Source: Candidatus Omnitrophota bacterium (GTDB lineage: Bacteria; Omnitrophota; Gorgyraeia; Tantalellales; Tantalellaceae). From it: a DNA stretch of 43,890 bases. Below, piece by piece: positions 8,663-17,490 of the stretch. The notes below the pieces were generated by a model. It was not told where the DNA came from. It searched no databases and worked only from the letters and a program-made list of their open reading frames with translations. How positions within the stretch are numbered: position 1 is the stretch's first letter; every line of letters begins with the position of its first letter. The position numbers and the translations under genes were made by a program. The stretch lies in NCBI GenBank assembly GCA_015233235.1, contig JADFYD010000001.1, forward strand, positions 1-43,890, given 5' to 3'.

Positions 8663-9370
8663 TTATACGCTCAGAGTTCCGGCCTTGAATATGAAATACG
8701 CTCCAAGCGCAAGCATCAAAAAACCCATTAATTTTTCAATAATACGAACAAACTTGTCCGATTTGGGTAGCGCTTTCATTAACCCGGCAAATGTGCCAAT
8801 AGCCATAAGGACCGTCCCGAGACCGAACGAAAACGTAAATAGGAGTAAAAATCCGAATACTGCATTCTGTTTCGAAGCCGCGAAAGCAAGAAGCGCACCT
8901 ATGACTGCCGTTGTACATGGGGCCGCAATAAGCCCTGAAGCGACGCCCATTACGAAAGCGTTCAAATAAATGCTGTTATGCCTTACCACTTTACCGGCAC
9001 CGACCCTGTTCAAGAAATATGTCGGCAAGGTTATCACGTTGAAAAAAGATAAAGCGAAAAATATTATAAAAGTGCCGACGATCAAATGCGCTATCGGGCT
9101 CGATTGCACCGCCCCGAAAAATTTGCCTGTCAATGCGGCAAAAAGACCTAAAATGGCGAACATCAGCGACATACCGACCACATAAAACAAAGAAACTAAA
9201 AAATTGGTAAATCTGGATTTTTCCTGGGAAGCCCCTATTACACCAACAACTATCGGTACAAGCGGGTAAACACATGGCGTGAATGCAGTAAGTATCCCCG
9301 CGCCATATACTATAAGGAACGTCAGCACATTAATGTTTTCCAACGACAAATGCATATTATTCATACTCAA
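8663..9370 (-). CDS. CcdA/DsbD-type transmembrane cytochrome c biogenesis / thiol-reductant transporter
   Basis: VYGAGILTAFTPCVYPLVPIVVGVIG... and ASGLIAAPCTTAVIGALLAFAA; multiple TM segments, paired Cys-Pro motifs. Confidence 0.9.
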   Translation of the reverse strand: MSMNNMHLSLENINVLTFLIVYGAGILTAFTPCVYPLVPIVVGVIGASQEKSRFTNFLVSLFYVVGMSLMFAILGLFAALTGKFFGAVQSSPIAHLIVGTFIIFFALSFFNVITLPTYFLNRVGAGKVVRHNSIYLNAFVMGVASGLIAAPCTTAVIGALLAFAASKQNAVFGFLLLFTFSFGLGTVLMAIGTFAGLMKALPKSDKFVRIIEKLMGFLMLALGAYFIFKAGTLSV

Positions 9371-9502
9371 ACCTCAGATAATGATACCATAAATGTATCA
9401 TTAGTCAAATGTTTTCTTCTTTGAAATCGTAAAGTTTACGTGATTTTGGTGTTTGCAAATTCGGCGTGACGTTTTAAGAGATTAGAAGTTAGAGATATGA
9501 CC

Positions 9503-9560
9503 GCATTAGAAATTCGAGATATTCCGACTAATCTAATATCTAATCTCGAATTTCTAATGC
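9503..9560. repeat. 18-bp perfect inverted repeat (gcattagaaattcgagat / atctcgaatttctaatgc) with 22-nt loop
   Basis: Direct base comparison 9503-9520 vs 9543-9560; embedded in attaga/gagat-rich word repeats. Confidence 0.9.
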
Positions 9561-9564
9561 TCTA

Positions 9565-9617
9565 CCAAAATAAAAAAGCCTTCAGACATCTTGAGCGTGA
9601 AGGCTTTTTTATTTTGG
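9565..9617. terminator. Strong bidirectional terminator hairpin (20-bp perfect arms with A/T tracts)
   Basis: ccaaaataaaaaagccttca (9565-9584) / tgaaggcttttttattttgg (9598-9617). Confidence 0.9.
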
Positions 9618-9820
9618 TGGAGCTAAGGGGAATCGGCGCCTCCGTCCCGCCTTGCATATTTTTGGCTTCACCTACGTTCGCCAAAAATATGGCGGGACTC
9701 CGGTCGGCCACCCGCCGCCTCAGTTGATAGGAACTGCTCCCTAAGGTCGCAGTTCCCTGTATAAGGCTCGGCGGCTCCCTTCGATTCCCCTTCTGATGAT
9801 GCGTGTAAACAGATAGTCAG
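9618..9820. mobile_element. Candidate 203-bp non-coding insertion at the tRNA-Ala 3' end, with nested hairpins
   Basis: 19-bp direct repeat gtggagctaaggggaatcg at 9617-9635 and 9820-9838; outer IR aaggggaatcg 9625-9635 / cgattcccctt 9782-9792; inner hairpins 9644-9666/9680-9698 and 9730-9737/9749-9756. Confidence 0.6.
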
Positions 9821-9893
9821 TGGAGCTAAGGGGAATCGAACCCCTAACCTCCTGATTGCGAACCAGGCGCTCTGCCAATTGAGCTACAGCCCC
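9821..9893 (-). tRNA. tRNA-Ala, anticodon CGC; no encoded CCA at this copy
   Basis: Minus strand folds as GGGGCTG TA GCTC AATTGGCA GAGC G CCTGG TTCGCAA TCAGG AGGTT AGGGG TTCGATT CCCCT TAGCTCC A; 73 nt; contains G3:U70, the tRNA-Ala identity pair. Confidence 0.95.
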
Positions 9894-9948
9894 ACGAGAA
9901 AAATATTGTATGTACTGCGGATTTTAGAACAAAATTCCGGAGAAATAC

Positions 9949-10158
9949 TTAAATAGGCTTGGCAAGTTTGACAACAAAATTAGGACCGTCACCTTCCAAT
10001 GTCACATGGCCCTCACGAGCAAGCCACCCAATGCTCATTAAGACATATGACCTGTCTTTACCTAGAGCCGTAATCAGATTCTCCATGGTTTCCTGATTAT
10101 GGTTATTATCAAGGTAGTTCCATATATCCCCGGCGACAAGCCCTATCCTTGTTATCAT
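9949..10158 (-). CDS. Small winged-helix domain protein (DUF2582-like)
   Basis: MITRIGLVAGDIWNYLDNNHNQETMENLITALGKDRSYVLMSIGWLAREGHVTLEGDG; start at MITR (RBS ggaggac). Confidence 0.75.
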   Translation of the reverse strand: MITRIGLVAGDIWNYLDNNHNQETMENLITALGKDRSYVLMSIGWLAREGHVTLEGDGPNFVVKLAKPI

Positions 10159-10250
10159 TGAATGTCCTCCTTTTGTACAACAAAACTCAAATCGCATTCT
10201 AATACACAATCAATAGAATATCAAACATATTTTAAAATTATTCGCAAACT

Positions 10251-10493
10251 TTATTTTATCTCCCCGGACTTCTTTTCGATGTAACTGGAGCATTTAGGAC
10301 ATTTCGAGATCTCGTCGTTCATGCTGTCAACATATGTATTGCCGCATATGTGGCAATACCAAACATGTTTTTCATCAGAACTAAAGCTCTTGAGCTTTGT
10401 CCCAAGATCATAAAAGATCCACAGGACCAGAAGCGCGATCACGGACAAGAACAGATATATAAATATGAGAACGGAAAGATCGATCCTGATCAC
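10251..10493 (-). CDS. Small membrane-anchored zinc-ribbon protein
   Basis: One N-terminal TM, then WYCHICGNTYVDSMNDEISKCPKCSSYI (CxxC...CxxC). Confidence 0.65.
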   Translation of the reverse strand: MIRIDLSVLIFIYLFLSVIALLVLWIFYDLGTKLKSFSSDEKHVWYCHICGNTYVDSMNDEISKCPKCSSYIEKKSGEIK

Positions 10494-10900
10494 GAGCTCA
10501 CCCGTCGGTTTGAAGAGATCGCCTCATCACTGCCCTCAAGCATATAATTCGGCAGCGCTTTCTTTTCTTTAAGCTCCTTAGGCAGCGTCTCTTCGTTATC
10601 TTTAACTTCCGGAATAACCAGGCCAACGCCAGGCCCCCCGGACACGATTGGCGCTTTCACTTTCAACGCGTCAGGATAACTTTCCCTGGGCAGCATCTGA
10701 TAAGCCGATATGGCCGTCGGAAGTGCTCCTTCCATCATAATGCCAAAGGCGTTTTTCTTTAACACAGGCCCCAGGAAATTCATTTTTACCAGTTGCTTCT
10801 GCTCAGGTTTTATTTGCGGCATTGATATCCCGAAAACACTCATGGCAAAAATGTGCAGGCTTAAGGATATGATCAACGCACCAAACAGATCCCGACTCAT
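10490..10900 (-). CDS. TonB/TolA-like membrane-anchored protein
   Basis: N-terminal TM (LFGALIISLSLHIFAMSVFGI), Pro-rich remainder; directly downstream of exbD-like gene. Confidence 0.55.
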   Translation of the reverse strand: MSRDLFGALIISLSLHIFAMSVFGISMPQIKPEQKQLVKMNFLGPVLKKNAFGIMMEGALPTAISAYQMLPRESYPDALKVKAPIVSGGPGVGLVIPEVKDNEETLPKELKEKKALPNYMLEGSDEAISSNRRVSS

Positions 10901-10918
10901 ATTCTCCCCCAAAAAGCT

Positions 10919-11323
10919 CTATTCTTGCGCCGTAGCGACATTGATCTGTTTCACGCCTTCACGGCGGCACATATCCCATATTTCTATGATCTTTCCGAAA
11001 TCAGCTTTTTTATCCGCATTGATCAGGATAGGCTGGCAATCTTTAGTCGCCAACGCGATCCGCGATAAAAGAATATCGCGCTCCGTCCGACGTTCGTTTA
11101 TATAGACATCCCCTTTCTCGTCCACGGATATGATAAAAAGGTTTCTCGATAACACTTCACCCGTAACAGCTTTCGGCAAATTGACGCGTATCCCTGGTTG
11201 AAGAATAAAACTCGAGGTCAACATAAAAAATATCAGGAGCAGAAAAAGGATATTAATAAGAGGCGCTATGTCAAGGTACCCTTTTTTTATTTCCAAAGTG
11301 GTTTTTGTCCTAAACTTCATCAT
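10919..11323 (-). CDS. Biopolymer transport protein ExbD/TolR
   Basis: KKGYLDIAPLINILFLLLIFFMLTSSFILQPGIRVNLPKAVTGE...QPILINADKKADFGKII. Confidence 0.93.
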   Translation of the reverse strand: MMKFRTKTTLEIKKGYLDIAPLINILFLLLIFFMLTSSFILQPGIRVNLPKAVTGEVLSRNLFIISVDEKGDVYINERRTERDILLSRIALATKDCQPILINADKKADFGKIIEIWDMCRREGVKQINVATAQE

Positions 11324-11942
11324 CTTCCCTTTTGGACCCTAAAATATTTATCACATCAGTAGCGCTTTTCTCCATCTCGAGCACGAAACCCTTTACTTTA
11401 CTAACCAGAAAATTATAGGCGACATAAGTCGGGATAGCCACTACCAAACCACCGACCGTGGTAATGAGCGCCTCCCATATACCGCCGGCGAGGTCTCCGG
11501 GATTCACCGGAGAAAGGGCGGTCGCTTTTTGTTCTATCACCTGAAAGGCTTTCATCATACCTGTCACAGTGCCCAAAAGACCCAATAGCGGCGAAATATG
11601 TGCTATTGTCGCCAGAATATCTATGTTCTTTTCGAGCCTCGGGATCTCGTGTATGGCCGCGTCTTCTATCGCTTCCCTTATCTCGGGTTTGGACCGGTCA
11701 TGTTTAAGAATGCCCGCCTTAACGATAGAGGCAATAGGTCCCGGCGTGGCGTTACAAAGGTCGATCGCGTCTATTATTTTATTTCTTTTCAGAACACGCG
11801 AAATCTCATCCATAAAGCTTTTCGTATTGATTTCAGCTCTTCTTAAATGCCATATCCTTTCGAATACGATAGCCACCGCTACAACGGACGCCAGCATGAT
11901 AAGCAGCATTATCGGCCCGCCCTTCACCATAAGTTCCCACAT
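11310..11942 (-). CDS. MotA/TolQ/ExbB proton channel family protein
   Basis: MWELMVKGGPIMLLIMLASVVAVAIVFER...NIDILATIAHISPLLGLLGTVTGMMKAFQ...GGIWEALITTVGGLVVAIPTYVAYN. Confidence 0.95.
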   Translation of the reverse strand: MWELMVKGGPIMLLIMLASVVAVAIVFERIWHLRRAEINTKSFMDEISRVLKRNKIIDAIDLCNATPGPIASIVKAGILKHDRSKPEIREAIEDAAIHEIPRLEKNIDILATIAHISPLLGLLGTVTGMMKAFQVIEQKATALSPVNPGDLAGGIWEALITTVGGLVVAIPTYVAYNFLVSKVKGFVLEMEKSATDVINILGSKREDDEV

Positions 11943-11953
11943 ATTTTGCTCCT

Positions 11954-14488
11954 TTACGCTCTACCTTTCAATAACCGGATCTTTTCTTTCGCGAATTCCG
12001 CTTCATTCCCTTCACCTTCGGAAAGTTTGCGGTACAGGTTTAACGCCTTGTCAAACTGACCTTTTTTTTCCAGAAGTAACGCGCAGCGCTCCTCGGCCTG
12101 CATAAGCCAAGGTTTCCCCCGCGGATACTTGTATTCTACGTTCAAATATTCCTCGATAGCCCTATCGGTATCTCCAAGTTTCTCGTAAGAATCGGCAATG
12201 TCAAACTGGATCTGCGAATTAACCTCTGTATTCTGTTCATTGAGCGACAATTTGAAATACTCTATAGACAGTTCGTACTTGTTCTGGTCCTTTAGCATTA
12301 TCCCGATCCGGTTATTGGCTGTACTTGCAAATTTACTGGAAGGATATTTCCTAAGCAGACCTTTATACTGTTTTACCGCTTCATCAATTTTACCACTTTT
12401 TGTAAAAATGTCACCAATTGTTAAAATGGCCTGCGGCGCCCATTCGCTGTCGGGATAACGCTCAATTATTTCCAGAAATTTCCCGGCGCTGGCCTCATCC
12501 TTAGCAATATCATAATTGATCCACGCTAAAAGATAGCAGGCGTCGGCCACGAAAACACTTTCGGGATAATTCTTCACGATATCCTCAAAATACTCCCTCG
12601 CCCGCACGAAATCACCCTGATTGTAGTAGTACTCGCCAAACCAGGGCTTTATCCCGGGTAAAATAGAAACATCTGAGCAAGATTTTAGGATATCGTTAAA
12701 TATAGCCAGTGCCGAACCGTTATTACCAATTTTATAGTATGCCCACCCAAGATAATATCTGGAAGAAATACGTATCTCATCGCTGGAAGATTCGGTTATG
12801 ATGCTGTTAAATATTTTTATTGACCCGTTAAAATCACCGCTATTGTATAAGGCCTTACCTTTTAAAAGCAGCGCGTTGTAATAAAGAACGCTTCTGGGCT
12901 CCGCGCCGAGTATTTTATCAAACTGGTTCACGGATTCAGCATAATCGTCGGTTTCAGCGTACAACGTGCCCAGCTGATAGGCAGCTTTATCCGACAGATC
13001 CGACTTCGGGAAATTTACCTGTAAAGACCTGAAGGCCAATATTGCCATATCGTATTTTTTCAATTTTTTCAGAATATCACCGACCCTGTATTGGGCATAA
13101 TCTGCAAGACCGCTGTCAGGGAATTCTCTAAGCACACGGTCAAAAACATCCGAAGCGGCAAGAAGTTTGCCCTGCCTTTCAAACGCGACGCCAATATCAC
13201 AAAGAGAGCTGGCGACAAAAACTGGTTCCCTGGAGACGGCCGCAGTTTTTTCAAACTCCGTGATAGCTAGATCGTCTTTTGCCATACTTAAGTAACACTG
13301 TCCCAGAAAATAATGCATCCGGCCAGAATATTTACCGTCAGGAAAGATTTTTATACCGACGGTTAGGGTCTTTATCGCCTCATCGTATTTCCCGTTCCTG
13401 CAATAAAGTTCACCCAAAAGATTATATGCATATTCCGCGCATGGGTTAGACTGAATATCGTCGATGATCTTTTTGTATAACAGCATGGCGCCGGAGACAT
13501 CATTCCGTTTGATGCAAACAGACGCAGCCCCCATGAGAGCGGCGCATTTTGTCGAGGGATCGGTAGCGCACGAAGAGGCGTCGTTAAAATACTTCAAACT
13601 CGAAGCGAAGTCAGATCTTGAAGCGTAGGCATCCGCAAGTTTAACCAATATTTTATCCTTCAAATATCCGATCTTTTCTCCCTGTATGAGTTTTTCAAAA
13701 ACAAAAATTGCTTTTTGTTTTTCCCCTATTTTAAAATAACAATCCCCCAAGAGATAATAAGCCTCAAAAACATTTTCATTGACGGGGTATTTTTCGGTAA
13801 ATGAAATGAGAACGGAAGCAGCTTTGTTAAATTTACCGGTTTTATAGAGTATCTCCCCGGTTTTGTATAGAGCTTTTGCCTCTGGCACGGTATTCGGGTA
13901 GTTTTTTGAAACATCACTCAGTATTTCGACCGCCGTATCGACCTCTCCAAGCGCCTCATAGCACCACGCTTCGGAATAAAGCGAAAATGGAGCGTATTTA
14001 CTCACAGGATAATCGTCGATAACTTTCTGGTACGCAGGAATTGCCTCTTTGTAGTTTTTTTCGCGGTAATACGTTTCCGCCAACCAATACATCGCCGCGT
14101 CAGCGAAGGGGGAAGCGGAAAACTGCTCGAGTATCAGATTGAACTCTTGAGATGCGTCTTGAAATTCGCCTTTTTCAAGATCAATACGCCCCAGGATGAG
14201 ATGAACTTCGGCAAGCGACTCGAACGGAAGGTTCATTTTTAGCATCTCGCTAAGTTTCTTTTCGGCGATGTCAAAAAAACCGTCTTTAATGGCCTTTTTG
14301 GCGAATGCCAGACTCCCCTCTATGTCAGCCGGAATATTCCCAGGAGAAAAGTTTGAGCTCTCATACGTCCCTTTCACTCCACCATCGACACATAAAGCCG
14401 GCGTCGTAGAAAAGAACGAAACAATAATGAAAACACAAAATATATGATAAAAAAAACAACGCATGTGATTTAAGTGGCGAATTTTCAC
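11954..14488 (-). CDS. Large tetratricopeptide-repeat protein (844 aa, signal peptide)
   Basis: Many TPR/YbgF-like units, e.g. FADAAMYWLAETYYREKNYKEAIPAYQKVIDDYPVSKYAPFSLY. Confidence 0.92.
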   Translation of the reverse strand: MKIRHLNHMRCFFYHIFCVFIIVSFFSTTPALCVDGGVKGTYESSNFSPGNIPADIEGSLAFAKKAIKDGFFDIAEKKLSEMLKMNLPFESLAEVHLILGRIDLEKGEFQDASQEFNLILEQFSASPFADAAMYWLAETYYREKNYKEAIPAYQKVIDDYPVSKYAPFSLYSEAWCYEALGEVDTAVEILSDVSKNYPNTVPEAKALYKTGEILYKTGKFNKAASVLISFTEKYPVNENVFEAYYLLGDCYFKIGEKQKAIFVFEKLIQGEKIGYLKDKILVKLADAYASRSDFASSLKYFNDASSCATDPSTKCAALMGAASVCIKRNDVSGAMLLYKKIIDDIQSNPCAEYAYNLLGELYCRNGKYDEAIKTLTVGIKIFPDGKYSGRMHYFLGQCYLSMAKDDLAITEFEKTAAVSREPVFVASSLCDIGVAFERQGKLLAASDVFDRVLREFPDSGLADYAQYRVGDILKKLKKYDMAILAFRSLQVNFPKSDLSDKAAYQLGTLYAETDDYAESVNQFDKILGAEPRSVLYYNALLLKGKALYNSGDFNGSIKIFNSIITESSSDEIRISSRYYLGWAYYKIGNNGSALAIFNDILKSCSDVSILPGIKPWFGEYYYNQGDFVRAREYFEDIVKNYPESVFVADACYLLAWINYDIAKDEASAGKFLEIIERYPDSEWAPQAILTIGDIFTKSGKIDEAVKQYKGLLRKYPSSKFASTANNRIGIMLKDQNKYELSIEYFKLSLNEQNTEVNSQIQFDIADSYEKLGDTDRAIEEYLNVEYKYPRGKPWLMQAEERCALLLEKKGQFDKALNLYRKLSEGEGNEAEFAKEKIRLLKGRA

Positions 14489-14493
14489 CAGGA

Positions 14494-14862
14494 TTATTTA
14501 CCGGCGGTATATTTTTCAAGAGCGTGCGCTATCTTGTCACGTGCTTTGGCGTCTAAATCAGAAAAGTTAACTGCGACCAAAAACATATGCGGTACGATGA
14601 CTTTCTCGGCGCGTATCACCTTTCCGAAATATGTCGTATCGCTCGACCCGTCGGCCAGGTCGATCTTGATATCAAGGATCGTCCCGACTTCAACCGGTTT
14701 ATTGTAATAGAAAAGAAGTCCACCGGCGCCGATATCCAGCACCGCTACCATATCCCAGGTAGAGGAAGGTTGCGTATCGGGATGTTTGGGGTTCATACGA
14801 AATTTAACCATTACGGGTTTTTTCACCCTCTGGTATTTACGCCTTTCCTGCCCGTTATACAT
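14494..14862 (-). CDS. PilZ domain protein
   Basis: ERRKYQRVKKPVMVKF ... VLDIGAGGLLFYYNKPVEVGTILDIKIDL. Confidence 0.85.
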   Translation of the reverse strand: MYNGQERRKYQRVKKPVMVKFRMNPKHPDTQPSSTWDMVAVLDIGAGGLLFYYNKPVEVGTILDIKIDLADGSSDTTYFGKVIRAEKVIVPHMFLVAVNFSDLDAKARDKIAHALEKYTAGK

Positions 14863-14890
14863 GTTGCCCTCCTCGTAGGTAAATATAAAA

Positions 14891-15160
14891 CTATTTTACC
14901 TGGTTGTCGAATTTTACTTTATCAACTTTTGGCAGATCCTTTTTGGCCTCATCAAATGTAACAGCGCTGGCCTTTGCTTTTTCCTCCTGCTGCATTTTCT
15001 CAAGCGCCGTCAGATATTTCTGCTGCAGTTGCTGAAGGTCTCGCTGCCTCGCTTTTTTTTCGTCAACAACTACCGCGGAGATAGTAAGCACCATAAGGAC
15101 AACCGTGATAACCGCGATAATTATAAGCTCTTTAACTACTTTATCGTCAATCTTTTTCAT
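14891..15160 (-). CDS. Hypothetical single-TM coiled-coil protein
   Basis: KELIIIAVITVVLMVLTISAVVV TM then RQRDLQQLQQKYLTALEKMQQEEKAK. Confidence 0.6.
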   Translation of the reverse strand: MKKIDDKVVKELIIIAVITVVLMVLTISAVVVDEKKARQRDLQQLQQKYLTALEKMQQEEKAKASAVTFDEAKKDLPKVDKVKFDNQVK

Positions 15161-15216
15161 TCTCGTCCCCCCGAGTTATAAGATACCATAGTAATATATC
15201 CTATATTCCAGGATTT

Positions 15217-16056
15217 TCAATAACGATTATGAAAAAAGCCGAAGAATTCATGTTCATGCATATAAAACTCCTTGATCGAGTGTCTTTCCGCAAAGATCCG
15301 TATTTCCATTTTTACAGCATCCCAAACTTTCCGGAATTGATCGCCGTTGGTGATCATTTGTCCGTAACGCTCTCCCAGACTTTCATCAATATTTCTGATC
15401 GCCTCAATTATTTTTGCGATATTTCCCAGATTGAAATTTAGAAACTCAAACTCGATCCTCGAGGCCCCGGGGAAAAGCTCAGATACAGCATCATAGCGGG
15501 ATATCCACGGCAGAACAGGAGAAAAGTACGGTATAACGCGAACATCCTCGCTCAAAAGTTCTTTAACACACTCTATCCGGGACTCAAACGAAGGCGCTTT
15601 GGGCTCGAATATGGACCTAAACGGTTCGGAGTAATTATTCACGGTAAAGTAAATGCCCTTGCATGAATCGGACCTCAGCAAATTAACATAATCGCAAGAG
15701 AGCGGTGAGCGAGTCAAAATATAGTATGGAATGCGTTCTGAATTCAATATTGTCAGGATATCACGCATTACCCTGGACTTCTCTTCGAAAGGCTGGAAAC
15801 ATTCAGTTGTTGAGCCGAGCAAGATTGACCGCGGTTTTTTTAATACTATCTCTTTTTTTAGTAAGTCCACAATATTTGTTCTAACCTCGAGATACTCACC
15901 CCATTTCCTCGAGTCTTTCTTGTTAACTTTATTAAAGCGATTATAACAGTATAGACAGGCGAATTCACAACCGCGGTACGGGTTCAGGACATATTCCGCC
16001 AGATTTATCGACGTGCGGTTAAGCGCGTTTACTGCCTTGATTTCATTAATTTCCAT
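15217..16056 (-). CDS. SPL-family radical SAM protein
   Basis: NRTSINLAEYVLNPYRGCEFACLYCYNRF (CxxxCxxC), ...GSTTECFQPFEEKSRVMRDILTIL...YILTRSPL. Confidence 0.85.
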   Translation of the reverse strand: MEINEIKAVNALNRTSINLAEYVLNPYRGCEFACLYCYNRFNKVNKKDSRKWGEYLEVRTNIVDLLKKEIVLKKPRSILLGSTTECFQPFEEKSRVMRDILTILNSERIPYYILTRSPLSCDYVNLLRSDSCKGIYFTVNNYSEPFRSIFEPKAPSFESRIECVKELLSEDVRVIPYFSPVLPWISRYDAVSELFPGASRIEFEFLNFNLGNIAKIIEAIRNIDESLGERYGQMITNGDQFRKVWDAVKMEIRIFAERHSIKEFYMHEHEFFGFFHNRY

Positions 16057-17359
16057 GATAACCTTCACCAACAAGATTATTCACGAACGCATTTGTAATT
16101 TTAATTCCCGCCTCTCTTGCCTCGCGAATAAAGGTGTCTACCCGTCGCGCGGCTTCGTTTTCTGGCACACACCCTAACCCGTCCAGGACATGCGTACCAT
16201 CGTAATGCTGGAAAGGATTTATCTGCTCGATCTTCGGTATAAACTCTTTATTCCGGACCACAAAGTCAAGGCTATCATAAAAATCATCCTCCGTTTCGCC
16301 GGGATACCCGACGATCATGCTCACGCCGAAGGAAATGTCATACTTTTTCAGTTTCTTAAAAAACGCTAATGCTTCATCGGATGTAAAACCTTTTCGCATA
16401 GTTTTAAGTGTTTTCTCGGAGCCCGATTCCAGCCCCACAAACAGGTGGTAACATCCGCTTTTTTTTATCGATTCAAATATCTTTTCTCTCATGTCGGCGC
16501 GCACGGCGATCTGGGCCTCCCAGTTCACAGTTCCAAACCTATATATCATCCCTTCGAGGAGCTCTTCAAAAACCGCCAATGAACCGTTTATCATTGAATC
16601 ATGAAAAATAAACCGGTTTATGCCTCTTTGGCGATAAGAAGCTATCTGGTCAAGCATATTATCGGCCGTATATACGCGATATTTATTATAAAGTAACGTT
16701 TCCGAACAAAAACCACATTTTCTTACGCACCCTCGCGAGAACATAAGGCTCACGGCGGACTTTTTCGGGTATAGATCAAAATCAAAATCGGAATAGTCGG
16801 GAAAAGGAAGAGATCTTTCATCCTGGATCTCAATAAATTTCTCCACCCGCTCCCCGCCATTATAACCGCACCGGATAAATTTCAGGAAGGGTTCTTCTCC
16901 CTCTCCAACAACCACAAGGTCACAAAAGCTCTTAAGGCCCGAAAAGAACTCTTCGCCATGTTTAAAATAGAGCCGCGCGATCTCGGGTCCGCCCAAAATG
17001 ATCCTGATATCGTTCTTCAATTTTTTTAAAAGAGACGCCGCGTGACGCACGGTGTTGATATTGCTTTTAAAACATGAAAACCCGACTACGTCATATGCGG
17101 CAAGTTTGTCTAAAACATGTGAAAACCCGCCAAACCTCTCATCAATGATACTCACAATGTTCTCTTCCAATAGCGCATTACAACTTTTTCTCCACTCTTT
17201 CTTTAATTCGTCATCCGCAAGATTAAAGAAATAATTATTAAAATCTAGAGTGTCGCACGCGATATCATTCCTCCCCAAATATCCTTTAATACACGCCAAC
17301 CCTAACGGAGGCAACCCCGGCCAAAAAAGCGGCAAAAGCACAACAGCGACCTTCTTCAT
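16046..17359 (-). CDS. B12-binding domain radical SAM protein
   Basis: N-terminal LLPLFWPGLPPLGLACIKGYL..., LGGPEIARLYF, then FSRGCVRKCGFCSETLLYNKYR and FVGLESGSEKTLKTMRKGFT. Confidence 0.9.
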   Translation of the reverse strand: MKKVAVVLLPLFWPGLPPLGLACIKGYLGRNDIACDTLDFNNYFFNLADDELKKEWRKSCNALLEENIVSIIDERFGGFSHVLDKLAAYDVVGFSCFKSNINTVRHAASLLKKLKNDIRIILGGPEIARLYFKHGEEFFSGLKSFCDLVVVGEGEEPFLKFIRCGYNGGERVEKFIEIQDERSLPFPDYSDFDFDLYPKKSAVSLMFSRGCVRKCGFCSETLLYNKYRVYTADNMLDQIASYRQRGINRFIFHDSMINGSLAVFEELLEGMIYRFGTVNWEAQIAVRADMREKIFESIKKSGCYHLFVGLESGSEKTLKTMRKGFTSDEALAFFKKLKKYDISFGVSMIVGYPGETEDDFYDSLDFVVRNKEFIPKIEQINPFQHYDGTHVLDGLGCVPENEAARRVDTFIREAREAGIKITNAFVNNLVGEGYHGN

Positions 17360-17490
17360 AAAGCTTTCCTTCAATTTGATTTATGATGAATTATAGCCTC
17401 ATTAAACCCATCTCGCAAGTAGACATGCCCCATTTCTTTTGGTATTATATCAGCAATGTAAGAGACTGAAACGCAATGAAACACTGATTC

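Noticed and set aside
9618-9635. Second tRNA gene at the duplicated 3' end
   Set aside because: Only 18 nt plus CCA match the tRNA; the upstream sequence shows no D-arm, anticodon arm or acceptor 5' strand.
9497-9727. 76-aa plus-strand ORF
   Set aside because: Runs through the word-repeat tract, terminator hairpin and tRNA-derived repeat; not coding.
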